Assembly (NCBI RefSeq): GCF_021484805.1
Contig: NZ_CP090557.1
Span: 4,352,001 to 4,416,000, forward strand
Length of the DNA: 64,000 nucleotides
From: Tellurirhabdus bombi
Lineage (GTDB): Bacteria > Bacteroidota > Bacteroidia > Cytophagales > Spirosomataceae
Reading direction: 5' to 3'
Under the pieces are notes generated by a model. It worked only from the letters and a program-made list of their open reading frames with translations. It had not been told where the DNA came from and did no database searches. The position numbers and the translations under genes were made by a program. Of this stretch, positions 1-9,541 are shown piece after piece (position 1 is the first letter of the stretch; every line of letters starts with the position of its first letter).

Positions 1-1
1 G

Positions 2-3000
2 CGGATTGAGCAACAACAGATTTACATTACGTATACCCCTTACCTGCTGCTGCTTGCCGCCCTTATTTCCATAGCGATCACCGTTAGCACTTACCTGCGG
101 ATCAAAAAAGACCTGGACGACCGGATTGCGCACCAGAAACAGGCCGAAAAGAAATATCAGGAGACCAACCAGCGCATTGGGGTAATGGAAGACATTACAA
201 CCGACATCGCCGAAGGCAACTACACGGTTCGCAGTCTGGATACGGCCGACGACGATTTAGGGCGTATTGGTAATGCTCTGAATAGCATGGCCGATTCACT
301 GGAGACTACTTTTGCGGATCTAAACAACCGAAACTGGTTACAAACTGGCACCCTCAAACTCAGCGAGGCCATCCGGGGCGAAAGAGACATTAAAAAGCTA
401 TCGACCAACCTGATTCATACCATTGCCGAGTACCTGGAAGCCCCCGTGGGAACGGTCTACATTGTTGATCATAACGCCAATTTCAAGCTGGAAGGAACGT
501 TTGCTACCCAGGATGCACCGGCAATGATTAAACCCGGCGAAGGACTGGCGGGTGAGGTTATTACCAGCAAAAAAATGCTCCTGGTTAACGATTTGCCAAG
601 CAGCTATTTACGGGTTACCTCCTCCCTGGGAGCCACAACGCCCAGTTCGTTAATTATCTGTCCGCTGCTTTACGCGCAGGAGTGTGTGGGCGTCCTTGAA
701 ATTGGCCTTTTGCACAAACCCAGCGAACTGGAACTTCAGTTTCTGGAAAATAACCTGGATAGCCTGGCTATTGGGATCAATGCGGCGCTGAATTACATTC
801 AGTTGCAGAATTTTCTGGAAGAAACGCAGGCCCAATCGGAAGAGCTACAGGCTCAGCACAACGAGCTGGAAAACCTCAACGCCGAACTCGAAGCTCAATC
901 GCAGAAACTACAGGCCTCCGAAGAAGAACTGCGCGTTCAGCAGGAAGAACTGCAACAAACGAATTCCGAGCTGGAAGAACGAAGCCTGCTTCTGGAAGAG
1001 AAAAACGACGAGATCCTGAAAAAGGCCGAAGAGCTGGAAATCAGCACCCGCTACAAATCAGAATTTCTGGCTAATATGTCGCACGAACTGCGCACGCCGC
1101 TTAACTCCATCCTCCTTTTAAGCCGCCTGCTGGCCGAAAACGACGAGAAAACGCTCTCCAAAGACCAGGTTGAATACGCCAGAGTCATTCAGTCATCGGG
1201 TAATGGTTTGCTTGGCCTGATCGACGAAATTTTAGACCTGTCTAAGATTGAAGCCGGACAGATGAAACTGGAATACCTTACGGTATCCATCCGCGAAATT
1301 ACAGAGGAATTGCAGGCGCTTTTTGGCCCCTTGGCAAAGGAAAAAGGACTGGAATTTATCGTGTCGGTTGACAAAAACGTTCCCAAAACGATTGAAACGG
1401 ACAAGATGCGTTTGGGTCAGATTTTGAAAAACCTGCTTTCCAACGCCCTTAAATTTACGGCAAAAGGTAGCGTCTCGCTGACTATTCATAAACAGTCTTC
1501 AACGGAAAATACGCTTTGCTTTGCCGTTAAGGATACCGGCATTGGCATTCCTTCCGAAAAGCAGCACCTGGTCTTTGAGGCATTCCAGCAGGCCGACGGG
1601 TCGACCAAACGGAAATACGGCGGCACAGGGTTGGGGCTGTCCATCAGCCGCGAGCTGGCCAAGCTTCTGGGCGGCGAAATTATGCTTTCCAGCGAGGTCA
1701 ATAAAGGCAGCGAATTTACCGTTTACCTGCCTATCTCGGAGGTGCCCCGAACTACCCAGCCGGAAAAGATCGAGACTTACGTGCCCCGGCAACCCGAACC
1801 CAAGCCCACTCCGCAAAAGCCCGAAACAGGCAATAATTACATCAGCACCGTCATTCCAGAGGCGATACCCGACGACCGAAATGCCATTCAGGAATCGGAT
1901 AAAACCATTCTGATCATCGAAGACGATACGAATTTCGCGAAATCACTGCTGGACTACTCCCGCAAAAAAGGCTACAAAGGCATTGTGGCCGTGCGCGGCG
2001 ATGAAGGTTTGAAACTGGCCAGTATTTACAAACCGCTGGGCATTCTGCTGGATATTCAGCTACCGGTTCTGAGTGGTTGGGAGGTTATGGATGCTCTTAA
2101 AGCCGATCCGCGAACCAGACACATTCCGGTTCACATCATGTCTTCGCACTCGCTGAAAAACGAAAGTCTACTGAAGGGAGCGATTGATTTTGTCAACAAG
2201 CCCATGGCCTTTGAACAGATGCACGATGTGTTCAAAAAGATTGAATACGTACTGAATCGAAATTCCAAAAAAGTGCTCATTGTGGAAGATAATCCGAAGC
2301 ACGCCAAGGCGCTGGCCTATTTTCTGGAAACGTTCAACATCAATTCGGAGCTGAGCGGCACTATTTCACAAGGCATCGAAGCCCTGAAACGCAAAGAGGT
2401 AGACTGCGTTATTCTGGACATGGGTATTCCCGACTCAAAGGCCTACGACACCCTGGAGGAAGCCAAAAAGAACCCGGGACTGGAGAACCTGCCGATCATT
2501 ATCTTCACCGGGAAAAGCCTGTCGATGGCAGAGGAGTTGAAAATCAAAAAATACGCTGATTCAATCATTGTTAAAACGGCGCATTCGTACCAGCGTATGC
2601 TCGACGAGGTTTCGCTGTTCCTGCATTTGGTGGAAGAAAACAAACAACCCGCCAAGGCAGATAGTGCTTTCAAAAAGCTGGGGGCGCTTGGCCAGATCCT
2701 GCACAACAAAACGGTGCTGGTAGCCGATGATGATGTACGCAACATTTTCTCGCTATCCAAGGCGCTGGAAACCTACAAAATGAACGTCGTTACGGCTCTC
2801 GATGGCAAGGAGGCACTCCAGAAATTAGAGGAAAATCCAGCGATTGATGTGGTTCTGCTGGATATGATGATGCCCCAGATGGATGGGTACGAAACGGCGA
2901 AAAAGATCCGAGAAAACCACCAATGGCGAAATCTGCCCGTAATTGCCGTTACCGCCAAGGCCATGACCGGCGACCGGGAGAGGTGCATCCAGGCGGGCGC

Positions 3001-3079
3001 TTCCGATTACATCACCAAGCCGGTTGACATTGACCAGTTGATCTCGTTGCTCCGCGTCTGGCTCTATGAACGCTCCTAA
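2..3079 (+). CDS. Hybrid sensor histidine kinase with three receiver domains (5' end outside window)
   Basis: The frame is open from base 2 with no start of its own, so the N-terminal sensor part lies upstream of the window. Counting visible codons from base 2, a membrane segment (about 13-34, Leu/Ala/Ile-rich) leads into a HAMP-like linker. A GAF domain (about 110-265), a long Glu/Gln-rich coiled coil (about 270-350), HisKA with the phospho-histidine at codon 361 (SHELRTPLN) and a HATPase domain (DTGIGI near 511, GGTGLGL further on) follow. Three receiver domains come last, with likely phospho-acceptor aspartates at 684, 806 and 954. The second receiver is atypical, reading DMGIPDSKAY after its Asp. 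It is probably an inner-membrane phosphorelay kinase and is followed by a stand-alone receiver, CheR and CheB on the same strand. The family call is secure; the signal is unknown. Confidence 0.95.
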   Translation, partial: RIEQQQIYITYTPYLLLLAALISIAITVSTYLRIKKDLDDRIAHQKQAEKKYQETNQRIGVMEDITTDIAEGNYTVRSLDTADDDLGRIGNALNSMADSLETTFADLNNRNWLQTGTLKLSEAIRGERDIKKLSTNLIHTIAEYLEAPVGTVYIVDHNANFKLEGTFATQDAPAMIKPGEGLAGEVITSKKMLLVNDLPSSYLRVTSSLGATTPSSLIICPLLYAQECVGVLEIGLLHKPSELELQFLENNLDSLAIGINAALNYIQLQNFLEETQAQSEELQAQHNELENLNAELEAQSQKLQASEEELRVQQEELQQTNSELEERSLLLEEKNDEILKKAEELEISTRYKSEFLANMSHELRTPLNSILLLSRLLAENDEKTLSKDQVEYARVIQSSGNGLLGLIDEILDLSKIEAGQMKLEYLTVSIREITEELQALFGPLAKEKGLEFIVSVDKNVPKTIETDKMRLGQILKNLLSNALKFTAKGSVSLTIHKQSSTENTLCFAVKDTGIGIPSEKQHLVFEAFQQADGSTKRKYGGTGLGLSISRELAKLLGGEIMLSSEVNKGSEFTVYLPISEVPRTTQPEKIETYVPRQPEPKPTPQKPETGNNYISTVIPEAIPDDRNAIQESDKTILIIEDDTNFAKSLLDYSRKKGYKGIVAVRGDEGLKLASIYKPLGILLDIQLPVLSGWEVMDALKADPRTRHIPVHIMSSHSLKNESLLKGAIDFVNKPMAFEQMHDVFKKIEYVLNRNSKKVLIVEDNPKHAKALAYFLETFNINSELSGTISQGIEALKRKEVDCVILDMGIPDSKAYDTLEEAKKNPGLENLPIIIFTGKSLSMAEELKIKKYADSIIVKTAHSYQRMLDEVSLFLHLVEENKQPAKADSAFKKLGALGQILHNKTVLVADDDVRNIFSLSKALETYKMNVVTALDGKEALQKLEENPAIDVVLLDMMMPQMDGYETAKKIRENHQWRNLPVIAVTAKAMTGDRERCIQAGASDYITKPVDIDQLISLLRVWLYERS

Positions 3080-3128
3080 GAAGCTATTCCAAAAAACACA
3101 CTAGCTATCCTTAATTTTAAAAAACACT

Positions 3129-3494
3129 ATGCGTAAAAAAAGGGTATTGATCATTGATGATGACTCAAGAAATATTTTTGCTTTAGTAGCAACGCTGCGG
3201 GCTAAATCGTTCGACTGCATCTCCTGCCTGGGTGCTCAGGAAGCCTTGACTCTGTTGCAGACCGATGAGGTCGTTGACGCCATTTTGATTGACATGATGA
3301 TGCCCGACATGGACGGATATGAAGCCATTCCGCGCATCAAAATGATCGACCAGCGGGCACAAACACCCATTTTTGCCGTAACCGCCCAGGCAATGGTAGG
3401 CGATCGGGAAAAATGCCTTGCCGCGGGTGCAACGGATTATATATCGAAACCCATTGACGTAGACCGACTTTTACAGTTATTAGCACGTGTTTAA
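3129..3494 (+). CDS. Single-domain response regulator (receiver only)
   Basis: This 121-residue protein is one receiver domain with no output domain. The acidic pocket is DDD at residues 10-12 and the likely phospho-acceptor is Asp55 in LIDMMMPDMDGYE. The switch Thr is in AVTAQAM and the conserved Lys in YISKPIDVD. It closely resembles the third receiver of the kinase just upstream (shared motifs DMMMPxMDGYE and AxxYIxKPxDxD), which suggests duplication or detachment of that domain. It starts 49 bases after the kinase stop, and its end overlaps the GTG start of cheR by 8 bases. It is likely the diffusible phosphate acceptor of this cassette (inference). Confidence 0.93.
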   Translation: MRKKRVLIIDDDSRNIFALVATLRAKSFDCISCLGAQEALTLLQTDEVVDAILIDMMMPDMDGYEAIPRIKMIDQRAQTPIFAVTAQAMVGDREKCLAAGATDYISKPIDVDRLLQLLARV

Positions 3495-4314
3495 TAAATT
3501 ACTAACCATTGAGGATGAAGAAGTTGACCTGCTGCTGAATGACCTTTTTGAGCGATATGGTTACGACTTCACCAATTATTCCCGGGCATCTCTGAAGCGA
3601 CGCATTGTGCGTCTGTGCTCGCTTGACAAGTTTCCAAGCTTTGCCGAATTACGATACCGCGTCAATTCTGATCCGGGCTATCTAAAACATTTTGTGGAGG
3701 AATTGACGGTCAATGTAACCGAAATGTTCCGTGACCCGCAGTTCTACAAAGCTCTCCGAACAGAGGTAATCAGTACGCTGGCTGCCAAGCCGTTTATTCG
3801 CATCTGGCATGCCGGCTGCTCAACCGGCGAGGAAGTGTATTCCATGGCCATTCTGCTAAAAGAAGCCAATCTGTTGCATAAGTCCCTGATCTACGCCACC
3901 GACCTAAACCCGACCGTATTGGAGAAAGCCCGCAAAGGCTTTTTTCCGCTGCCGCACATGAAACAATACTCCGAGAATTACATTGCCTCGGGTGGTATAC
4001 ACGACTTTTCCTCCTACTACACAGCGCATTATGGACAAGTAAAATTTGATGAATCGCTGGGCGAGAAGATGATTTTCTCCACTCATAATTTAGTTTCTGA
4101 CCGCTCTTTCAACGAATTCGATCTGATTCTCTGCCGCAATGTATTGATCTATTTCGACAAGGATTTGCAGGACCGGGTATTGAGCTTGCTGGACGAGAGT
4201 TTGGGGCAGCTCGGCTATTTGGCTCTGGGCACAAAAGAAACTTTGAAATTTTCGTCAATCCAAACCCGCTACAAGCAATTGGAAAAAGAAAAGATATGGA
4301 GAAAAATCGGATAA
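3487..4314 (+). CDS. CheR-type protein-glutamate O-methyltransferase
   Basis: This 275-residue protein has the CheR layout: a small helical N-terminal domain (about 1-75, with SLKRRI and TEMFRDPQFY) and a Rossmann methyltransferase domain with the SAM loop HAGCSTGEEVYS and the later motif DLILCRNVLIYFD. Family members methylate glutamates using S-adenosylmethionine. The start is a GTG overlapping the upstream receiver gene by 8 bases, and the end overlaps cheB by 19 bases, so the genes are probably translationally coupled. No methyl-accepting protein, CheA or CheW is in the window, so the substrate may be the neighbouring kinase rather than a chemoreceptor (inference). Confidence 0.93.
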   Translation: MFNKLLTIEDEEVDLLLNDLFERYGYDFTNYSRASLKRRIVRLCSLDKFPSFAELRYRVNSDPGYLKHFVEELTVNVTEMFRDPQFYKALRTEVISTLAAKPFIRIWHAGCSTGEEVYSMAILLKEANLLHKSLIYATDLNPTVLEKARKGFFPLPHMKQYSENYIASGGIHDFSSYYTAHYGQVKFDESLGEKMIFSTHNLVSDRSFNEFDLILCRNVLIYFDKDLQDRVLSLLDESLGQLGYLALGTKETLKFSSIQTRYKQLEKEKIWRKIG

Positions 4315-4865
4315 AAGCAGTCGTTATCGGCGGGTCTTCGGGGAGCCTCGATGTGCTGTTGAAGCTATTCCCCGCGCTGAATCCAGCCATCCCGTTGACA
4401 ATTATTGTTGTCTTACACCGAAAGAACGCCCCTGATTCTCCCTTGGCCAACCTGCTTTCGTACAAGACGTCCATTCCGGTCAAGGAAGTGGAAGACAAAG
4501 ACGCCGTTTTGCCGGGTATGATTTATCTGGCTCCCGCCGATTATCATCTGCTCATTGAGCGCGATTTCCTTTTTTCGCTCGACAGTTCCGAAAAAGTAAA
4601 CTACAGCCGTCCGTCGCTGGATGTTACGTTTGAGTCTGCTGCTGATGTATACGGCCCCACCCTCGTCGGAATTTTGCTATCTGGGGCCAATTCAGACGGA
4701 ACGGCGGGTTTGGATGCCATCAAACGGGCGGGCGGAATCATCATTGCCCAAAGCCCCGAAACGGCTAAAGTAGCCTTCATGCCCGAACAGGCCATCCAGC
4801 ACACCGACATCGATTTTGTTTTTGATTCGGACGAAATGGCGGCGTTCATCAACGGGCTTCGGTAG
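4296..4865 (+). CDS. CheB-type protein-glutamate methylesterase (catalytic domain only)
   Basis: This 189-residue protein matches the catalytic domain of CheB without the usual N-terminal receiver. The expected triad is visible as Ser14 or Ser15 in GGSSGS, His41 in VVLHRK and Asp134 in SGANSDGTAG. It would remove methyl groups from glutamates or deamidate glutamines. It overlaps cheR by 19 bases and is the last gene of the operon; the convergent lipoprotein gene ends 3 bases downstream. Without its own receiver, regulation must come from elsewhere, perhaps the single-domain receiver two genes upstream (inference). Confidence 0.93.
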   Translation: MEKNRIKAVVIGGSSGSLDVLLKLFPALNPAIPLTIIVVLHRKNAPDSPLANLLSYKTSIPVKEVEDKDAVLPGMIYLAPADYHLLIERDFLFSLDSSEKVNYSRPSLDVTFESAADVYGPTLVGILLSGANSDGTAGLDAIKRAGGIIIAQSPETAKVAFMPEQAIQHTDIDFVFDSDEMAAFINGLR

Positions 4866-4868
4866 CCG

Positions 4869-5309
4869 CTATTTCTTCTGCGCAATAATCCGCGAATTTC
4901 CGCTCCCAGCGCCGTTTAAATCCAGCAACAGGGAGTTGGCTTCCTGATGATAATAGCCGTTGTTGGCCTGATCGGCTCCGGTGATGTTTATGCGGGTGGA
5001 TAAGCCTGAATCGACGCTTAACGTTCCTTCAAAAGTGCTATTGATAATCATCTGCCCGTTCCGGCGTTGCAGCAGCGTTTTAACTTCTACCTTTGAATTA
5101 GCCAGCTTTTTGATGGTGATACTGGCTGTCTGCGCTGAGTCGGCAGGACTATAAGTAACCTGCTGGTTTGTTCCCCGGTTCAAATAAACCTGCACCATAT
5201 TAAAAGTCCCTTCCATCCCGACGGTTAAATCAGGATCGGGCGTCTGCTCCTGTTTTTTGCAGCCTCCGAGAAGTACAACCAGTAAAAAAACCGAAGCAAG
5301 TCTGTTCAT
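4869..5309 (-). CDS. Small secreted lipoprotein, unknown function
   Basis: This 146-residue protein begins with a lipoprotein signal ending in LLGGC (lipidated Cys17), followed by Lys-Lys and a short Gln/Pro/Asp-rich linker. The rest is polar with alternating beta-type segments, for example VEVKTLLQRRNGQMIIN and LSTRINITGA, and resembles small lipocalin-like or beta-sandwich proteins common in Bacteroidota. I do not recognise a named family. It is convergent with cheB and sits 92 bases downstream of the TonB-dependent receptor end on the same strand, so it might be co-transcribed with that receptor. Confidence 0.8.
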   Translation of the reverse strand: MNRLASVFLLVVLLGGCKKQEQTPDPDLTVGMEGTFNMVQVYLNRGTNQQVTYSPADSAQTASITIKKLANSKVEVKTLLQRRNGQMIINSTFEGTLSVDSGLSTRINITGADQANNGYYHQEANSLLLDLNGAGSGNSRIIAQKK

Positions 5310-5401
5310 AGGAATGTTTCTATATTCCTGAAAACGTTAACTACTTCTTAACATTGTTGAGAGTCCTGAATACTTATTGTAGTGTCAGCAATCATCCATC
5401 T

Positions 5402-7864
5402 TTACATTTCTCCTTCGCCCATCTCTTTTGCTTTTTTCTTGGCTTGCCGCAGGCGGTAGTTGAACGTCAGGTTGATTTGCCGCAACCGTCCCTGCGAATT
5501 TGTTTCCGTGTAGAAATTAGGTCCTTCGGTGATGGAGCGGAAACGCCGGGAGTTGAACACGTCGAGAACGTTCAGGGTTAGTGTGCCGTTATTTTGCAGA
5601 ATGTCTTTGCTAATGGCTAAGTCCAGCGTGGCAATGGCTTTTCGTTTTCCCTGCGGGGTCTGTTGCGGCGCTTCATAATTGCCGCGTAACTGGAAGTCCG
5701 TATTTTTCCAGAAAGTAAACCGCGAGGTCGCCCGCGCGAACCAGCTATACGTATCGCTCTGGTAGGTCGCATCCAGGTTGCCCCCGTTGGTGACAGCCCG
5801 GAAAAAGTTAAGACTGCCGTCAATCTTCCACCATTTGTAGGGGGCGTATGAGCTGGTAAATTCGGCCCCATACGAGTTTTCGGTGGCCAGGTTTTCGGGG
5901 CGCGTGGTGGCGTTACCCAGTTCATCTACCCGGCGAATTCGAACAATTTTGCCCGTTGTATACCGGTAATAAACCGACGAGCTGATCGACCCTTTTTCCA
6001 CGTATTTAATATGGCCAACTTCGAACGCATCCGTAAACTCCGGGTTCAGATCGGGATTGCCACTCCAGAAATTCCGGCTATCGCTAAAGGTCGCAAACGG
6101 GCTTAAATCATTGTACTGCGGACGGCGCACGCGGCGGCTGTAACTCAGCTGAACGGCATTCTGACGCGGCAAATCGTAGGTAACGTGCACACTCGGAAAG
6201 AGATTGGCGTACTTTCGGTTGTTGACATCGGCGGTCTGTTTCAGTGTCGTCGTTACGCCGGTCCACTCTGCCCGCACGCCCAGCTGGTACGAAAACTTCC
6301 GAATTTTATTTCCCAGAATGCCGTACAGCGCGTGGATCGTTTCTTCGTAAAGAAAGTCATTGGTCAAGCCCGGCAGTGGCACCCATATTCCCGTTTGGCT
6401 TCGCTCCGTTACCGAATAATCGTTGGTCATATCCCGTGAACTGCTGCGCAGACCAGCTTCCAGTTTTCCGTCTTTCCTAAATGGTTGTACGTAATCGACC
6501 TGCACCAGAATCTGCTTTTCGGTTTCGTCGTTCAGCGACCGCTGCAAAATGCTCGGCAGGCTCGATTCTTTTCCGCTGGGCAGAAAGGTGTTCTGAGTAA
6601 AATACTGATCCGAACTTTCCCAGTTATCCAGGTAGCGCACGTCGGCGGTTAATTCGTGTCCTTCGCGGGCAAACGTGCGTTTGTAGCTCAGCGCATATTC
6701 CGAGTTGGGTTCGGTTTCCGTTTCGTCCTGGGTTCGTTTGGTGATGCTTTGCAGGTTTTCCGCCGCCGTGTTGAACTGATAATCCAGGTATTGAATATCC
6801 GAGTAGCGCTTGCCTTTGCTGATGCGCCAGGTGTACGAAGCCGTCAGGATATTTTTTGAATCAAAGAAGTAATCCAGACCCGCCCGGGCGTTGTTATTCT
6901 GTCCTTTCAGCTTGCTGGTTGAGCTTTGCCGGGTCAAAAAAGTGGTGTCGTTGCGGTACACTTCCTGGTACTGCGAACTCCGTCCGGGCGTATTCCGAAA
7001 AGCAGCCGTATAGTTAACGAAGAAATTCAGGTTTTTACGCCGGTAGTTAACGTTGGCCGCCGCGCCGAAATTGGTCGGATAGCCGGTAATGACATCAAAA
7101 GAGCCATTAAAACCTTCTTTGCGCTCTTTCTTGAGAATGATGTTAATGACGCCTCCCATGCCTTCCGCTTCGTAGCGAGCTGATGGATTCGTGATAATTT
7201 CAATGCGTTCAATGCTGCTGCCCTGCAACTGCTGCAAACCACTGGCGCCCTTGATGCTCACCAAGCCCGAAGGCTTGCCGTCAATCAGAATCCGGACGCT
7301 GCCGCTTCCCCGCAAACTGACATTGCCTTCTACATCGACCGCTACCGAAGGAACATTGCTCAAAATATCAACGGCTGTTCCACCAGCATTGGCCAGATCC
7401 TGCCCGACGTTAAATATTTTTTTATCGAGGGAAAATTCCATCGTACTTTTCTCGGCCTGCACCACCACCTCGTCCAGCGTTCGGGAGGAGGATGCCAGCT
7501 TGAACGTTCCCACGTCCTGCGGGGAGCGGCCCGCCACGAGTTGGATAGGACCCGTTTTCAAAGGCTTATACCCGACAAATTCCAGCAAAGCGTAGTAGCT
7601 TCCGACCGGCGCGTCCACCGCAAATTCGCCCGCATCATTCGTTATTCCACCCGTTACAAACGAGCTATCGGCCTGCTTAAACAAACGAATATTGGTATAA
7701 CTGAGCGCCGAATTTGTCTGGGCATCAAGCACCTTTCCTTTCACTTTGATTTTACCGGCTTCCTGGGCGTACAGCGGTGCCACAACTAGCCAGAAGAGAA
7801 GAAATACGACCAACGGATAGCCCGTTTTTTTTGCCCGATGTAAAGCGGTAAAAGTTTGTTTCAT
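5402..7864 (-). CDS. TonB-dependent receptor-like outer membrane protein (OMP_b-brl_3 type)
   Basis: This 820-residue protein has a signal peptide (about 1-34, ending LYAQ) and a carboxypeptidase-regulatory-like domain (about 38-120, with KVKGKVLDAQT and FVGYKP). A plug domain follows (about 125-245, with TLDEVVVQAEKS, VRILIDGKPSG and IERIEIITNPSARYEAEG), then a long beta-barrel with the typical LSYSRRVRRPQYNDLSPF segment. It is the compact outer-membrane type seen widely in Bacteroidota, not a classical SusC, and no SusD gene adjoins it. The substrate is unknown. It is divergent from pyrH across 232 bases. Confidence 0.92.
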   Translation of the reverse strand: MKQTFTALHRAKKTGYPLVVFLLFWLVVAPLYAQEAGKIKVKGKVLDAQTNSALSYTNIRLFKQADSSFVTGGITNDAGEFAVDAPVGSYYALLEFVGYKPLKTGPIQLVAGRSPQDVGTFKLASSSRTLDEVVVQAEKSTMEFSLDKKIFNVGQDLANAGGTAVDILSNVPSVAVDVEGNVSLRGSGSVRILIDGKPSGLVSIKGASGLQQLQGSSIERIEIITNPSARYEAEGMGGVINIILKKERKEGFNGSFDVITGYPTNFGAAANVNYRRKNLNFFVNYTAAFRNTPGRSSQYQEVYRNDTTFLTRQSSTSKLKGQNNNARAGLDYFFDSKNILTASYTWRISKGKRYSDIQYLDYQFNTAAENLQSITKRTQDETETEPNSEYALSYKRTFAREGHELTADVRYLDNWESSDQYFTQNTFLPSGKESSLPSILQRSLNDETEKQILVQVDYVQPFRKDGKLEAGLRSSSRDMTNDYSVTERSQTGIWVPLPGLTNDFLYEETIHALYGILGNKIRKFSYQLGVRAEWTGVTTTLKQTADVNNRKYANLFPSVHVTYDLPRQNAVQLSYSRRVRRPQYNDLSPFATFSDSRNFWSGNPDLNPEFTDAFEVGHIKYVEKGSISSSVYYRYTTGKIVRIRRVDELGNATTRPENLATENSYGAEFTSSYAPYKWWKIDGSLNFFRAVTNGGNLDATYQSDTYSWFARATSRFTFWKNTDFQLRGNYEAPQQTPQGKRKAIATLDLAISKDILQNNGTLTLNVLDVFNSRRFRSITEGPNFYTETNSQGRLRQINLTFNYRLRQAKKKAKEMGEGEM

Positions 7865-8071
7865 TAGGAAAAGAAAGTTCTTTAGGATGCTGCCCGTAAA
7901 AGTGGAATATTCCTTTTTTCTACTTGACCGAAACTAGCCTGATAATCAACCCTTTGAAAAATAAATAAATTTCTGTCAGGGCTGCGGTTTATCGCCGCAC
8001 AGGCCAGAATGCCAGCTCGCGGTTGTTGCAGGCTTCCGACATACGCTGTCATTTCACTCGTAACTTTTCCC

Positions 8072-8079
8072 TATCTTTA
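8072..8079 (+). promoter_or_regulatory. Probable -7 box of pyrH promoter
   Basis: TATCTTTA matches the Bacteroidota -7 consensus TAnnTTTG except for the last base and lies 17 bases before the pyrH ATG. It would give a very short leader. A -33 TTG at standard spacing is not clear, so support is moderate. Confidence 0.4.
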
Positions 8080-8096
8080 CAGCCAAAACACTTCGT

Positions 8097-8831
8097 ATGG
8101 CTCAACTCAAGTATAAGCGTATTTTACTAAAATTAAGTGGTGAGGCGCTAAGCGGCGCAAATGGCTACGGCATTGACCCATCTATTCTCGAACAGTATAG
8201 CCAGGAAATTAAGCAAGTTGTTGATTTGGGCGTACAGGTAGCCATCGTTATCGGTGGTGGTAACATCTTCCGGGGTGTGACAGGTGAGCGTTCCGGCATC
8301 GACCGCGTTCAGGGTGATTACATGGGCATGCTGGCTACGGTGATCAACGCCATGGCCATTCAGAGTTCGCTGGAGCAGCACGGCATGTACACCCGCGTTA
8401 TGTCGGCCATCAAGATGGAGCAGGTCTGCGAACCCTACGTTCGTCGCCGGGCGGTGCGTCACCTCGAAAAAGGCCGGGTCGTGATCTTCGGCGCAGGAAC
8501 CGGAAACCCTTATTTTACCACCGACACCACTGCCAGCCTCCGAGCCATCGAAGTCGAAGCAGATGTTGTGCTGAAAGGAACCCGTGTGGATGGGGTTTAT
8601 ACAGCTGACCCGTTCAAAGATAAAACCGCAACCCGCTACACGAACATTACTTTTCAGGACGTTTACGAGAAAAAGCTAAACGTCATGGATTTGACCGCTT
8701 TTACGCTTTGTAAGGAAAACAACCTGCCCATTATCGTTTTCGATATGAATCGTTCAGGAAACCTGCTCCGCTTGATCGAAGGCGAAAATGTGGGCACGCT
8801 GATTACGGTTGATTTACCGACTACTGTATAA
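8097..8831 (+). CDS. pyrH: UMP kinase
   Basis: This 244-residue protein of the amino-acid-kinase fold has the bacterial UMP kinase signatures [12 protein letters not shown] at the N-terminus, a glycine-rich [19 protein letters not shown] and VYTADPFKD. It phosphorylates UMP to UDP in pyrimidine nucleotide synthesis in the cytoplasm. Length is normal for the family. The ribosome recycling factor gene follows 73 bases downstream on the same strand, the order found in many bacteria (pyrH-frr). Confidence 0.98.
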   Translation: MAQLKYKRILLKLSGEALSGANGYGIDPSILEQYSQEIKQVVDLGVQVAIVIGGGNIFRGVTGERSGIDRVQGDYMGMLATVINAMAIQSSLEQHGMYTRVMSAIKMEQVCEPYVRRRAVRHLEKGRVVIFGAGTGNPYFTTDTTASLRAIEVEADVVLKGTRVDGVYTADPFKDKTATRYTNITFQDVYEKKLNVMDLTAFTLCKENNLPIIVFDMNRSGNLLRLIEGENVGTLITVDLPTTV

Positions 8832-8904
8832 TCTATAAAGCTAAACGGCCAGCCTGGGTGAAACTAGGCTACTTTAACCTGTGTAATTACAGTTTAGAAA
8901 AATA

Positions 8905-9465
8905 ATGGAAGAGATTGAATTATATCTGGAAGATGCCCGCGACACGATGGACAGGGCAATCAAGCACCTCGTGATTGAATTAGGCAAGATCCGGGCGGGA
9001 AAAGCATCACCCAATATGCTCGATGGTATTCAGGTTGAATATTACGGCGTTTTGTCACCGCTGAACAACGTTGCTTCGGTAACGACGCCCGATGCCCGCA
9101 CCATCGCCATCAAGCCTTTTGAGAAAAAAATAATCGGCGAAATCGAGAAGGCGATCCGCAACAGCAACCTGGGTCTGTCGCCAACAAACGATGGAGATAT
9201 TATTCGCCTCAACATTCCGCCTTTGACCGAAGAGCGCCGCCGCGATCTGGTGAAAAAAGCAAAGCAGGAAATTGAAGTGGCCAAAGTGAATGTCCGCAAC
9301 ATCCGGAAAGATACCAACGAAGGAATCCGGAAACTGACGAAAGAAGGCGTTTCGGAAGACGACGTGAAAAAAGGAGAAGAACGCGTTCAGAAACTGACCG
9401 ACAGCTTCGTGGCTAAAATCGACGAGATCCTGGCCAGCAAAGAGCAGGATATTATGGTTGTTTAA
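8905..9465 (+). CDS. frr: Ribosome recycling factor
   Basis: This 186-residue protein has the full length and motifs of the family: the N-terminal helix with LGKIRAGKASPNMLDGIQVEYYG, the PDARTIAIKPFEKKIIGEIEKAI region, and the C-terminal ERRRDLVKKAKQ helix. It splits post-termination ribosomes together with EF-G. It follows pyrH and is terminated by a strong hairpin just downstream. Confidence 0.98.
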   Translation: MEEIELYLEDARDTMDRAIKHLVIELGKIRAGKASPNMLDGIQVEYYGVLSPLNNVASVTTPDARTIAIKPFEKKIIGEIEKAIRNSNLGLSPTNDGDIIRLNIPPLTEERRRDLVKKAKQEIEVAKVNVRNIRKDTNEGIRKLTKEGVSEDDVKKGEERVQKLTDSFVAKIDEILASKEQDIMVV

Positions 9466-9480
9466 GCCCCTATTCTTTAA

Positions 9481-9537
9481 ACGCCATGACCATGAATCAG
9501 CAATATGCCGTTCATAGTCATGGCGTTTTCCTTTTTC
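9481..9537 (+). terminator. Intrinsic terminator after frr
   Basis: A near-perfect 16-base stem (9481-9496 with 9511-9526, one mismatch) with a 14-base loop is followed by a T-rich run to 9537. It lies between the convergent frr and susD-like genes and may serve both directions, though the T-run is on the frr side. Confidence 0.8.
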
Positions 9538-9541
9538 CCGA

